Below, one piece after another: positions 9,463-18,336 of a DNA stretch of 45,638 nucleotides. Location: assembly GCF_003350925.1 (NCBI RefSeq), contig NZ_KZ857178.1, positions 1 to 45,638 on the forward strand. The letters are read 5' to 3'. Under the pieces are notes generated by a model. The model made no database searches, was not told the DNA's origin, and saw only the letters and a list, made by a program, of their open reading frames with translations. Positions within the stretch are counted from its first letter, which is position 1; the number at the start of each line of letters is the position of its first letter. Made by a program: the position numbers and the translations under genes. The DNA comes from Dyella tabacisoli. Lineage in GTDB: Bacteria > Pseudomonadota > Gammaproteobacteria > Xanthomonadales > Rhodanobacteraceae.

Positions 9463-12452
9463 CAGAACGTAGCGCGCAGCACGAACTCGTAACGACGATC
9501 GTTGACGAACCAGCCACGGGTGTACAGGTGGCGATCGACCGTGCCGTCGCTATAACTGGCCGGCCCCATCAGCACCTTGGTGGTGGTATTGGTGAGGTTA
9601 TTGGTTTGCAAGCCGACCTGAACGTTAGAGTTGATCCGGTAGAACACCGAGCCATCGAGCTGGCCGAAATCATCGGACCAGGTCGGCAGGTGCGTCGCCA
9701 CATCACTGGCGGTGAGCAGATAGCGTGAGCGCCAGGTCCAGGCGAGGCGCATCGACCAGGGGCCGCGCTCATACATGCCGGTGAAGTTATAGCTGCGCTT
9801 GGACAAGCCTTCCAATGGCAGCGTCACGCCGGTGACGGTGGCATTGGAGTACGGATCGGTCGCGGTATTGACGCCACCCTTGCTATCCACATAAGTGAAG
9901 TTGGCCTGCATACCGAAGCCCCTCAGCCAGCTCGGCAGAAAATCGTAGAACTGGGAGTAGCCGATCTCAGCGCCACGAATCTTGCCGCTGCCCATGTTGT
10001 ACGGGCGGGTCACCCCGAAGACCTGACCGTTATAAGTTTCGCTATGCGTCTGGCTGGCGATGTAGTCGCTCACGTCTTTGTAGAACAGCGTGGTGTAAAG
10101 CTGGCCGGTAGGCGCGAAATACCATTCCAGCGCAGTGTCGTACTGGGTCGCGCGCATCGGCTTGAGATTGGGATTACCGGCCGTGCCGGTCCACTTGGTC
10201 ACCTCAGTCTTGTCCGGGTTGAGCGTGGCCCCCATCGCCAGATACGGCTGCATCTGGGTGAAGTCCGGGCGGGCCATCGCCTTGGACACGGCCAAGCGCC
10301 ACTGCAGTTCGGGCGTGAGTTTGAAACGCAGGTTCAGGCTCGGCAGCGCGTTCTGGTAATGGCTGCGGCTGCCGAGCGGGAAGTACGAACCGTTGTAGAT
10401 CGCCTTGAGGCTGTCGGGCACACCTGCGCTGGTGAGATCGGGATACTGGCCATAGCCCGCCGCATCGACGTCGGTGCGCACCAGGCGCACACCGATATTG
10501 CCGTCGAACGGCACGCCCAGCGCCTCATCGTTGCCGAAGTAGAGCGCGCCATAGGCAGCCTTGGTCTTCTCGCTCTGGTTGTTGATGTCCTGCGGACGGA
10601 AATCGGGGCGCGGCTTCCAGCCCCAGGGCACGCCGATCGAATGTAGCTGGGTATAGGCATAGAGGTAATTGCCCGCCAGCGCGCCGCCGGGGAAATACAG
10701 CGGCGCGGGAATCTTCGCGTTGCCGCGAAAAAAGTTGGAGAACGAGTACAGCGAGGACAAGTTCGGCAGGTAACTGGACAAGTTGGCCAAGCCATTCGGG
10801 CTGTCGATGGTGGCCCAGTTGTCGGTGACCACGCCCCAGTTGTAGCCGTTGCTCTTGTTCAACTCGCTGCGGCTAGTGGCACGCACACCGAAGCGGGCGT
10901 AGCGCAGCCACTTGTTGTCCTCGAAGTTGTATTCCAGATCGAGCTTGAGCGCGCGCTCAATACCGCGGTTCTGCTCGTGGTGATCCATCGCCGCGTTCCA
11001 AAAATAGTTCGCGGGGTTGCTGGTGTACGAAGCGGGGCTGACCGTTACCGTGGGGCGGGCGCCACTGACGTCGAGGCTGACACCGGGCAGATAGGTGGCG
11101 TCGAACACGGTGAAGTCCAGCGACTTGCTGGTCGACTTCACCAGTTGCGCATCCGCATACAGCACCATCTGATCGCTGAGGTTGTACTTGAGGCTGTTGG
11201 ACCAGTCGGTGGTGATCGTGCGCTGGGCCGCGTTGCGATGATCGGTCCCAAAACGCACGCCGTTGCCGGCGAGGCTGCCGCGCGACGAGTTGGAAGCCAG
11301 CGAACCGCTCTGGAACACGCCGTCGTTACTGTATTTAAACGTCGTGCCGTCGGCGGGCACGATGCTGCTGGAGCTGTCGCCGAAGATCGCGCCGTGCTCG
11401 TCCCAGTTCATGCGGTAGTCCGAGCGCAGCACCTGGGTGGTTAGCTCCAGGTTCTTGTTCGGCCGCCATTGCAGCGCACCGGCCAGACCGATGCGCCGAC
11501 GCTGAAAATCCAACGTGCGCCAATCGGCACCGCCGGGCACATAGGCCTGGCTTAGGTTGCTGCCGGCCAGCACTGCCGCGTCGGTGCGCTTTATATAGGG
11601 CTCGACCTGGATGCCGTCCGAGCGCGTGGCCAGCTCGGAATAGGCGACGTCGAACAGAGCACCGAACTCACCGTGGTTCTCGGTTTTCCACACGTTGCTA
11701 TAGAGGAAGGACGCCGATGGTTTGTTCTTTTTCGCGAAATCGCCTTCGTTGATGCCACCGGTGAAGCCGATCACCCGCCCCGGCGCGTCGAACGGCAGCC
11801 GCGTGCGCAGGTTCACGGTGCCGCCGACGCCGCCCTCGATGATGTCGGCCGCCGGGTTCTTGTACACGTCCACGCCGGCCATCAGCTCGGCCGGCACGTC
11901 TTCAAAACTCAAGCCACGGCCGCTGTTGGCGCTGAACACGTCGCGGCCATTAAGCTCGCCGCGCACCTGGGTCATGCCGCGAATCATCACGCCGCTGCCT
12001 TCGGCCGAGAAATGATCGGGATCGTTGCGCGCCATGAAGTGGTCGATGGTGACGCCACTGATGCGCTGCAGGGTCTCGGTAACGCTGCGATCGGGCAGGG
12101 CGCCGATATCCACGGCGGTGACCGAGTCGACGATCTGGTCGGCGTTCTGCTTGAGCTGCTGGGCCGATTGCAGGCTGGCACGCACGCCGGTAACGGTAAC
12201 CGCGCTCAAAGCGACAGCTTGTTTATCGTCTTTGGTTTTCGCGCCGGCTTTTTTTGCGGCAGCGGTGGCGGGCGCCACGGCGTCCTGGCTGGGAGCATCC
12301 TGGCTGGTGGTGCCGGTGTTCTGCTGTGCGTGAGCCGTGCCGCCATACAGCAGCGCCATACCCAGGGCGACGGCGGCTGAAAGACGCGCCATGGCCACCG
12401 GCCGTGCGTGCGCAGGCTGCGTGGTGACGCCCCCTGGAAACCGATCGATCAT
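9462..12452 (-). CDS. TonB-dependent receptor for xyloglucan oligosaccharides
   Basis: A 996-residue outer-membrane receptor of the TIGR01782 (Xanthomonas/Caulobacter carbohydrate) type. After a signal peptide (MARLSAAVALGMALLYGG...AHA) comes an Ala/Gln/Lys-rich linker, a TonB-box-like VALSAVTVTG and the plug domain (about 105-215, with DQIVDSVTAVDIGALPDRSV, GVMIRGM and GGVGGTVNLRTR). The 22-strand barrel ends in YEFVLRATF, a proper C-terminal aromatic. It is the first gene of the minus-strand operon and imports the products of GH74, a ligand inferred from context. The start at 12452 is supported by a GGGAAGGGG ribosome site six bases upstream. Its GVT and DHFMARNDPDHF segments near residue 135 are unremarkable for the subgroup. 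Confidence 0.92.
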   Translation of the reverse strand: MIDRFPGGVTTQPAHARPVAMARLSAAVALGMALLYGGTAHAQQNTGTTSQDAPSQDAVAPATAAAKKAGAKTKDDKQAVALSAVTVTGVRASLQSAQQLKQNADQIVDSVTAVDIGALPDRSVTETLQRISGVTIDHFMARNDPDHFSAEGSGVMIRGMTQVRGELNGRDVFSANSGRGLSFEDVPAELMAGVDVYKNPAADIIEGGVGGTVNLRTRLPFDAPGRVIGFTGGINEGDFAKKNKPSASFLYSNVWKTENHGEFGALFDVAYSELATRSDGIQVEPYIKRTDAAVLAGSNLSQAYVPGGADWRTLDFQRRRIGLAGALQWRPNKNLELTTQVLRSDYRMNWDEHGAIFGDSSSSIVPADGTTFKYSNDGVFQSGSLASNSSRGSLAGNGVRFGTDHRNAAQRTITTDWSNSLKYNLSDQMVLYADAQLVKSTSKSLDFTVFDATYLPGVSLDVSGARPTVTVSPASYTSNPANYFWNAAMDHHEQNRGIERALKLDLEYNFEDNKWLRYARFGVRATSRSELNKSNGYNWGVVTDNWATIDSPNGLANLSSYLPNLSSLYSFSNFFRGNAKIPAPLYFPGGALAGNYLYAYTQLHSIGVPWGWKPRPDFRPQDINNQSEKTKAAYGALYFGNDEALGVPFDGNIGVRLVRTDVDAAGYGQYPDLTSAGVPDSLKAIYNGSYFPLGSRSHYQNALPSLNLRFKLTPELQWRLAVSKAMARPDFTQMQPYLAMGATLNPDKTEVTKWTGTAGNPNLKPMRATQYDTALEWYFAPTGQLYTTLFYKDVSDYIASQTHSETYNGQVFGVTRPYNMGSGKIRGAEIGYSQFYDFLPSWLRGFGMQANFTYVDSKGGVNTATDPYSNATVTGVTLPLEGLSKRSYNFTGMYERGPWSMRLAWTWRSRYLLTASDVATHLPTWSDDFGQLDGSVFYRINSNVQVGLQTNNLTNTTTKVLMGPASYSDGTVDRHLYTRGWFVNDRRYEFVLRATF

Positions 12453-12771
12453 GAATTACCCCTTCCCACATCGTTATTTTCATACCGCGCGGTTTCGCCG
12501 AACGGCTGTGCTTATGGCTCATCCAAAGCATCGGCCCCGGCACCGCATCTGGTCGCGGGCTCCCCGTTGAGCGATGGCAAGTCGCTACCCCGACGTATGG
12601 CAGGGCGCATGCTGGAGCCCGCACGCCATACGCACAATTGCGAAATTGAGGGGGGCGAGTAACGTTTCTTCATTTGCGTTCGCCACATAAAGAGCGCCAG
12701 ACGCCATGCGGCTGTTAGCGTCGGCCTGCTCGCGGGACCTGCCCACGAGCGACCTACGCCAAGGAGTCTGC
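12453..12771. promoter_or_regulatory. Divergent promoter region, receptor operon / fucosidase
   Basis: This 319-base gap separates the divergent receptor operon and fucosidase gene and must hold both promoters. It contains a perfect inverted repeat with 8-base arms, CGTATGGC at 12594-12601 and GCCATACG at 12625-12632, centred near 12613, and a second short one, CAATT-GCGA-AATTG, just downstream. The first could be an operator for a locus regulator, but none is encoded nearby. No riboswitch was recognised. The upstream-extended fucosidase frame from 12706 lies inside this region but lacks a ribosome site. Confidence 0.45.
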
Positions 12772-14418
12772 ATGTCTTTGCAAGATCGCCCTGCCAGCCA
12801 GCGGCTGGCCTGGATCTGCTGCCTGCTGCTGGTCAGCGGTGTCGCAAAAGGCACCACCGTGCCGGCGACAGCACCCACGGCTGCGACCATTACCCCGGGA
12901 CAAGCCGACCGCCGTTGGCGCGATGCCGCACGTCCGTTCGAGCCGGCCCGGAATGCGCTGCTGCAACGGGCCGAGGCTGGCGCAGGCCAGGGCCCTTATC
13001 GCCCTGACTGGATATCGCTGCAGCAATACCGCGCGCCGGCATGGTACGAGGACGCCAAGTTCGGCATCTTCATCCATTGGGGCATTTACTCGGTGCCGGC
13101 TTTTGCCAACGAGTGGTATCCGCGCAATATGTACGACCGCACCAGTCGCGAGTACGCGCATCACGTAGCGACGTATGGCTCGCCGGCCCGTTTCGGCTAC
13201 AAGGATTTCATTCCGCAGTTTCGTGCGGAAAGATTCGATCCCGCTGCCTGGGCGCGATTGTTCCGCGATGCCGGCGCGCGTTATGTGGTCGGCGTGGCCG
13301 AGCATAGCGATGGCTTCGCCATGTACGACTCGCAACTCACCCGCTGGACCGCAGTAAAAATGGGCCCGCAGCGCGATCTTATGGCCGATCTCGGTCAGGC
13401 CGTGCACGCCGCCGGGCTACATTTTGGCCTGTCGCTGCATCACGCCGAGCACGATTGGTTCTTTGATCGCGGCCGCGAGATCGATGCCGATGTCAACGAT
13501 CCGCGCTATGCCGATCTGTACGGCCCCGCCCAACAGCATCGGCCCGCCGACGGCGATCAAGACCTTGCCGTCGATTGGACTCATGTGTCGCAAGCCTGGG
13601 TCGACGACTGGCTGGCGCATGCCGTGGAGCTGGAGAACTACCATCCCGATCTGATTTATCTGGACTGGTGGATCGGCCACGCCTCGTTTCGCAACGCACT
13701 GCCGAAACTGCTCGCCTACTACTACAACGCCGGCGCCAAGCGCGGCGGCGTGGTGCTCAACTACAAACTAAATGCGCTGCCCGAGGGTGTCGCCACGCTC
13801 GACGTCGAGCGCGGCCAGTTAGACGGCATTCGTTCGCAGCACTGGCAGACCGACACCACGATCAGCAATAGCTCGTGGTGCTACGTCACCGATGCCACCT
13901 TCAAATCGCCAACCTCGATCGTGCACGTGCTGGTCGACACTGTCAGCAAGAACGGCAATTTGCTGCTGGATATCGGCCCACGCCCGGACGGCACCATCGT
14001 CGACGAAGAACAAACCACGCTGCGCGAGATCGGCGCATGGCTGCGAGTGAACGGCAAAGCGATCTACGGCAGCCGGCCGTGGCGCCAGTTCGGCGAAGGC
14101 CCGACCCAGTTCGTCGCCGGTGCGTTTCAGGAGCAAAAACTCAAACCGTATACCGCCGAAGACTTTCGCTTCACCGTGCAGGACAACCATCTCTACGCCA
14201 TCGCCCTGGATTGGCCCACTGATGGACGCAGCGTGATTCACGCGATCCATTCCGATGACGGCGTGCGCGCGGTGCGCCTGCTTGGCAGCGCGCAAACGGT
14301 GAAATGGAGCCAGCAGGCCGATGGCTTGCATCTGACGGCCACTGACAAGCCCGCTGGCGTCGCTGCCTACGTTTATGAGATCGAACTTGCCGCAAAACCG
14401 ATCGATTCGGCCCACTGA
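12772..14418 (+). CDS. GH29 alpha-L-fucosidase
   Basis: A 548-residue GH29 enzyme, predicted to cut alpha-linked fucose from fucosylated xyloglucan side chains. The ATG at 12772 follows an AAGGAG site at 12761-12766 and begins a signal peptide (LAWICCLLLVSGVAKG), so I reject the longer frame starting at 12706. Family motifs: WYEDAKFGIFIHWGIYSVPAF at about 91-111, AEHSDGFAMY near 176, the nucleophile Asp298 in LIYLDWWIGH, and LLLDIGPRPDGTI. A small beta-sandwich forms the C-terminus. In the Xanthomonas xyloglucan locus this step is done by GH95, so GH29 would be a functional substitute. It is divergent from the receptor operon and thus probably co-controlled. Linkage specificity cannot be read from the sequence. 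Confidence 0.9.
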   Translation: MSLQDRPASQRLAWICCLLLVSGVAKGTTVPATAPTAATITPGQADRRWRDAARPFEPARNALLQRAEAGAGQGPYRPDWISLQQYRAPAWYEDAKFGIFIHWGIYSVPAFANEWYPRNMYDRTSREYAHHVATYGSPARFGYKDFIPQFRAERFDPAAWARLFRDAGARYVVGVAEHSDGFAMYDSQLTRWTAVKMGPQRDLMADLGQAVHAAGLHFGLSLHHAEHDWFFDRGREIDADVNDPRYADLYGPAQQHRPADGDQDLAVDWTHVSQAWVDDWLAHAVELENYHPDLIYLDWWIGHASFRNALPKLLAYYYNAGAKRGGVVLNYKLNALPEGVATLDVERGQLDGIRSQHWQTDTTISNSSWCYVTDATFKSPTSIVHVLVDTVSKNGNLLLDIGPRPDGTIVDEEQTTLREIGAWLRVNGKAIYGSRPWRQFGEGPTQFVAGAFQEQKLKPYTAEDFRFTVQDNHLYAIALDWPTDGRSVIHAIHSDDGVRAVRLLGSAQTVKWSQQADGLHLTATDKPAGVAAYVYEIELAAKPIDSAH

Positions 14419-14512
14419 TTCATGCGTTCCATTTATGGAAGCGAGTAAGGCAAAAGTCTACTATCGGTTGATAGCCCGTCTTAGCCGTTACGTATTAACC
14501 AGGGAATCGAAC

Positions 14513-16726
14513 ATGTATCGTCATCCGTGTTTCACGCGGGCAAGAAGCTTTTTGCTTATGGTGGTCGGTTGCTGCCTGACCCTTTTTGCCATCGATGCAT
14601 TCGCCGCCCCCAGCTCGTCGGGTGCGGCACTCGCCAATAGTCCAGTCACCCTTGCTCCGCTCGACTGCATGGCGACCGGGCTCATTCCAACCGATGCCAA
14701 TGGTCAGCTACCGCCGTCGCTGCCGTTCTATCAGCCGTCTGTAGATGGAACAACTATTGATCAGGTAGCACAAAGTTCTCCGAACGCTGCCCCGTATAAC
14801 CACTTCACCGTGCGGGACAACACGATGAATGCTGGTCTCGTGCCGATTACAAGCTGGGCGTTGAACACGTACACCGGCTTTGCGCCGAGCGGTGCGCTCG
14901 CTTCTTCACAACGCGGGCATGTCGACTCATTCAGCCGCTCGGGTGTTCAGGTGTCGGGAGCCAATGCGGGACTTTGGCTCAACTCCATGGACCCGGCGAT
15001 TCTGATGTATAGCGGGTCTAACTCACTCAATGTCGGATGTTGGTACAACATCCCTCCCTACGCGAAACTTTTTCCCTCACTGTCACATGAGCTGGATGTC
15101 TCGTTCGATACAGGCGTGGCTAAAGATGGAGCTACCGATGGATCTGGCAATAAGGCGCATGCACAGGCCTATTTCCAGTTGGTCGCCGTTGATACGAGAA
15201 AATGCACGGTACCCACAGTCGTTAATAATATGACTGTTTATATTCCCTGCACTTTCACCTTAGCCGTGGATTTCTATGCCACTCCCGGTTCGCTCGATGC
15301 CGCCGGGCCAAGCGTGTTCTTTGATTCAACCCATACGATACAGGGACCTATCGCGCAGACTTGGTTGAGTTCGAGTTTTCCAACGACATGGCTGCATTCA
15401 AAACCTGATTCCATCCCTTTCCAATCGGTTCTTTTTTCGGGTCACGAGCACTTTCGAATAACCGCGAGCGAATTCGTCAACGTGATTAACGCAGTAATTG
15501 CTCAAGTAACAAAACAATCCTCCCCTCTCTCTCCATCTCCGTACGAAAACCTGTCGACCAACCCCCTTGACTATGAGATCGCTCTGCTGAACGTCAACGG
15601 CGAGGTTTATGACCCCTGTGTTGATCAATCGCATATTGCACTTTGCTCTAGCAGCAATCATGGCCAACTGGGCATGTCGGTCAGCAATTTCCGTGTGACA
15701 TCGACACTGGACCATCAAGCGAGCGGCTCTCCCTCCGGCTTCAATGGCGCCAGTCCTATGGTGCTGTACCGAGACAACTCGAACAGCATCAATGTCTTCT
15801 CAAGCGATTTAAACGGAACCCCAACAACGCAAACCATCTTGGCTAGCGGAACCGCCGCAGGTGATCCCGCGGGCTACGTTGCGGCCGGAGCCTCGCGAGT
15901 GGTCTATCGAGATACGAGCCGACATCTCCGCGAGATATTTTTTCAAAACGGCACATGGTCTGAGTGGGATATGTCTAAATATCTTGCAGCCCCGGACGCG
16001 ATTACCGACCCAAAACCCTATGTGGCCGGCGATGGCTGGCCACATCTTGTTTACCGCGATGCCGGTGGTCACATTGACGACTTCTATATGGACACCACTG
16101 GCTGGCGCCTTCAGGACCTCAGCGCCGCCAGCCAAGCCAATCCCCCAGGCACTGAGCAGAACCCACCAATGGGCTACGTCGCCGGCGGCGCATCGCGTGT
16201 CGTTTTTCGCGACATCAATAACCAGGTCGTCGAAATATATTTCTTTGGTGGTGCGTGGCATCAGTGGCTGATGACGGGGATTTCTGGAGCGCCCATCGCG
16301 GATTCCGACCCGCAAGGGTATGCCGATACAGATGGGCTCCCTCGCGTCGTTTATAGAGATATCGGCAGTAAAGATGTCGGCAGTCATATTCATGAGCTGC
16401 GCATGAACTCTTCAGGCTGGCAGCATACTGATATCACCCTTGCGGCCGGAGCCCCGTCCGCAGCGGGGAATCCTATGGGGTTCGTTGCCGGCAATGCCCC
16501 TCGTGTCATCTATCGAGGTGTGGACGGCCATCTGCATGAGATTGTCTGGTGGTCCGGCGCATGGGTTCACAATGATTTGAGCCTGGTTCGGGGGGCGCTA
16601 TCGGTTGTGGATGACCCCAGGGGATTTGTCGGCTCAGATGGCATCCCGCGTATCGAATACAAAGGTCCAGATAATCAGTTGCATGAGCTCTACTACAGCG
16701 CGGGCTGGATTCATCGCGACTACTAG
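14513..16726 (+). CDS. Secreted protein with C-terminal propeller-like (lectin-like) repeats
   Basis: I do not recognise the N-terminal ~400 residues. The ATG at 14513 follows AGGGAA and starts a clear signal peptide (FLLMVVGCCLTLFAIDAFA), giving 737 residues; the frame opens earlier, inside the fucosidase gene, without a ribosome site. From about residue 410 to the end are six full copies and one partial copy of a ~48-residue unit of the form 'xxRVVYRDxxxHLxEIFFxxGxW...DPxGYVAGxG'. This pattern is that of a beta-propeller and resembles the Aleuria/Ralstonia fucose-lectin fold or DUF346-type propellers. The neighbouring fucosidase makes a fucose-binding role attractive but unproven. The gene is visibly more A/T-rich than its surroundings, suggesting acquisition by transfer. 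Secreted, function unknown. Confidence 0.7.
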   Translation: MYRHPCFTRARSFLLMVVGCCLTLFAIDAFAAPSSSGAALANSPVTLAPLDCMATGLIPTDANGQLPPSLPFYQPSVDGTTIDQVAQSSPNAAPYNHFTVRDNTMNAGLVPITSWALNTYTGFAPSGALASSQRGHVDSFSRSGVQVSGANAGLWLNSMDPAILMYSGSNSLNVGCWYNIPPYAKLFPSLSHELDVSFDTGVAKDGATDGSGNKAHAQAYFQLVAVDTRKCTVPTVVNNMTVYIPCTFTLAVDFYATPGSLDAAGPSVFFDSTHTIQGPIAQTWLSSSFPTTWLHSKPDSIPFQSVLFSGHEHFRITASEFVNVINAVIAQVTKQSSPLSPSPYENLSTNPLDYEIALLNVNGEVYDPCVDQSHIALCSSSNHGQLGMSVSNFRVTSTLDHQASGSPSGFNGASPMVLYRDNSNSINVFSSDLNGTPTTQTILASGTAAGDPAGYVAAGASRVVYRDTSRHLREIFFQNGTWSEWDMSKYLAAPDAITDPKPYVAGDGWPHLVYRDAGGHIDDFYMDTTGWRLQDLSAASQANPPGTEQNPPMGYVAGGASRVVFRDINNQVVEIYFFGGAWHQWLMTGISGAPIADSDPQGYADTDGLPRVVYRDIGSKDVGSHIHELRMNSSGWQHTDITLAAGAPSAAGNPMGFVAGNAPRVIYRGVDGHLHEIVWWSGAWVHNDLSLVRGALSVVDDPRGFVGSDGIPRIEYKGPDNQLHELYYSAGWIHRDY

Positions 16727-16939
16727 GCAATGAGTACGCAAAAGGGCCACGGCGCGGGGGCGAACGATCCAGGCAAGGTGCTGGCGGCTGATTAAGAGCC
16801 ATCACCTTCAGTCATGAAGTATGGGGGTCCGTCCGAACATCGACTGTTTTCGATCCCGCCACTGCCTTACTTACAGGCTCCAACCAGCCGTAAGCGCAGT
16901 AAGCGACAAACCTTCGGCACATCACTGCTTGACCAATCA

Positions 16940-16955
16940 ATAACCATATGGTTAT
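16940..16955. promoter_or_regulatory. Palindromic operator for the ArsR-family regulator
   Basis: ATAACCATATGGTTAT is a perfect 16-base palindrome ending nine bases before the start codon of the ArsR-type gene, where bound protein would block transcription or initiation. ArsR/SmtB winged-helix dimers bind such AT-rich dyads and commonly autoregulate. The rest of the 16727-16964 gap shows no other signal I can name. Confidence 0.7.
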
Positions 16956-16964
16956 GATTTATCC

Positions 16965-17288
16965 ATGCAAGCTGACCCGGACGACCTCTTCAAGGCCCTT
17001 TCAGACCCGACCCGTCGGGCCATTCTTGAGCGCTTGATCCACAACGGTGAGCAGACCGTGCGCGCCTTGACCGATCACGCGGGCGTGTCGCAACCGATGG
17101 TGTCCAAGCACCTGGGTCAGCTAAAGCTCGCCGGCCTGGTTCGCGATCGGCCTGATGGACGGCAAACCCATTACCGCGCCGAGCCGCAAGGCCTGGCCCC
17201 TCTCATCGACTGGCTGAGCCACTACAGCGCCTTCTGGCAAGACCGGTTCGATCACCTCGAAGACCTGCTCAAAAGGATGGATCAATGA
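16965..17288 (+). CDS. ArsR-family transcriptional regulator
   Basis: A 107-residue winged-helix repressor. The first half reads DDLFKALSDPTRRAILERL, then the recognition helix region GVSQPMVSKHLGQLKLAGLV and the wing RPDGRQTHYRAEPQGL, all typical of the ArsR group that pairs with SRPBCC (AHSA1-like) proteins. No metal-binding cysteine motif (ELCVCDL) is present, so metal sensing is unlikely. The C-terminus (WLSHYSAFWQDRFDHLEDLL) is the usual tail of this subgroup. The stop overlaps the start of the next gene (ATGA), so the two form an operon, presumably autoregulated through the palindrome just upstream. Confidence 0.92.
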   Translation: MQADPDDLFKALSDPTRRAILERLIHNGEQTVRALTDHAGVSQPMVSKHLGQLKLAGLVRDRPDGRQTHYRAEPQGLAPLIDWLSHYSAFWQDRFDHLEDLLKRMDQ

Positions 17289-17701
17289 CCAAGCTCGCCA
17301 CTGCCACCGCTACACGCACGCTCGTCGTCGACCGGGAGATGTCGCATCCGCCGGAAAAAATCTGGCGTGCCCTCACCCAACCACACCTGATCGAGGAGTG
17401 GTTGATGAAAAGCGATTTCAAGCCAGTCGTGGACCACCGTTTCAATTTCCGCGCAGACTGGGGCTCGGTCGACTGTCAGGTTCTGGCCATCGAGCCGAAC
17501 AAAACGCTGTCTTATACGTGGGCGGCCTATGGCCTGGAGAGCGTCGTCACTTGGACGCTCACCCCTACCAGCACCGGGACCCACCTGCGCATGGAGCAAG
17601 CCGGCTTCCAGTCAGAAGAAGACGCCAACTACAAGGGCGCGAGCTACGGCTGGCAGAAGTTCCTCGGCGACCTGGAGCTGGTGGTCGCAAAGCTGGACTG
17701 A
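17285..17701 (+). CDS. SRPBCC (AHSA1/START-like) domain protein
   Basis: A 138-residue protein filling one SRPBCC helix-grip fold. REMSHPPEKIWRALTQPHLIEEWL is the standard first strand and helices, followed by FRADWGSVDCQVLAIEPNKTLSY, VTWTLTP and the long C-terminal helix GWQKFLGDLELVVAKLD. Such proteins bind small hydrophobic ligands in a central cavity, but the ligand here is unknown. It overlaps the ArsR-type regulator gene by four bases. ArsR-SRPBCC pairs are widespread, and the partner is thought to relate to the signal the repressor senses. Confidence 0.9.
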   Translation: MTKLATATATRTLVVDREMSHPPEKIWRALTQPHLIEEWLMKSDFKPVVDHRFNFRADWGSVDCQVLAIEPNKTLSYTWAAYGLESVVTWTLTPTSTGTHLRMEQAGFQSEEDANYKGASYGWQKFLGDLELVVAKLD

Positions 17702-17742
17702 CACCGCCAGCGGCAAATCTCGCGAGCCACAAAGTGACCCAG

Positions 17743-18138
17743 ATGCACGAGGCATATTCGCTTCAGCCTGTCGGCTACATCCGATCGACACTTCGGGCGC
17801 TGAACGAAGCACCGAGGCAGGGTTCGGAGGGCGCGCCGGATGCCTGGCTCGAAATACGCCCGAGCTTTGCACAAGGGCTATCGGGACTCGCTACGGGCGA
17901 CGAGATTATTGTTATCACCTGGCTGCATCGCGCGGATCGCGACGTACTCGAAGTGCATCCGCGCGGTGACTCCTCGAACCCACTCGCCGGTGTGTTCGCC
18001 ACACGTTCTCCGCACCGACCCAATCCCATGGGATTGCATCGTGTGACCGTGCACGAGATCACCGGAACCCGTTTGCGGATCGGACCGATCGAGGCCATCG
18101 ACGGCACGCCGGTCATCGCCGACAGCAACGACGCATAA
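17743..18138 (+). CDS. trmO: tRNA (N6-threonylcarbamoyladenosine37-N6)-methyltransferase TrmO-like
   Basis: A 131-residue TsaA/TrmO-domain protein, which methylates t6A37 in tRNA-Thr using SAM. It shows the opening strand LQPVGYIRSTL, EVHPRGDSSNPLAGVFATRSPHRPNP (the SAM-binding TRSPxRPNP loop, interrupted here when listed), MGLHRVTVHEI and the closing IEAIDGTPV. The family normally continues DIKPYI or similar after GTPV; here the protein ends IADSNDA and stops, 11 bases before a REP-like repeat, so the C-terminus may have been eroded. GTG at 17734 is an alternative in-frame start. It is only 41 bases downstream of the SRPBCC gene and may be read with it. Confidence 0.85.
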   Translation: MHEAYSLQPVGYIRSTLRALNEAPRQGSEGAPDAWLEIRPSFAQGLSGLATGDEIIVITWLHRADRDVLEVHPRGDSSNPLAGVFATRSPHRPNPMGLHRVTVHEITGTRLRIGPIEAIDGTPVIADSNDA

Positions 18139-18149
18139 CGCTGCACCTG

Positions 18150-18188
18150 CCCCCTCCTCTGCACGCGGGACAGGATTAGGGAGGGGTC
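18150..18188. repeat. REP-like GC-rich palindrome
   Basis: A degenerate copy of the short GC-rich palindrome family seen at the window start: CCCCCTCCTCTGCACGCGGG followed by an arm ending GGGAGGGGT. It lies just after the TrmO stop codon. The rest of the 18139-18336 gap shows nothing else I recognise. Confidence 0.6.
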
Positions 18189-18336
18189 CAGGCTTGCGAC
18201 ACCAATGGCGATCCAGCCATTGAACTTCGCGGATGCGACTCTTATTGTATGTCGATCATCATATAAGCCAACCCTCAAGTCGCTACCCCGCCCGCAAGCA
18301 GCGATACTCATTCAGCGCCGCCAGGAGAAACCAGCC

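Noticed and set aside
12706-12771. Upstream start of the fucosidase gene
   Set aside because: No ribosome site at 12706, whereas AAGGAG precedes 12772, which begins a standard signal peptide.
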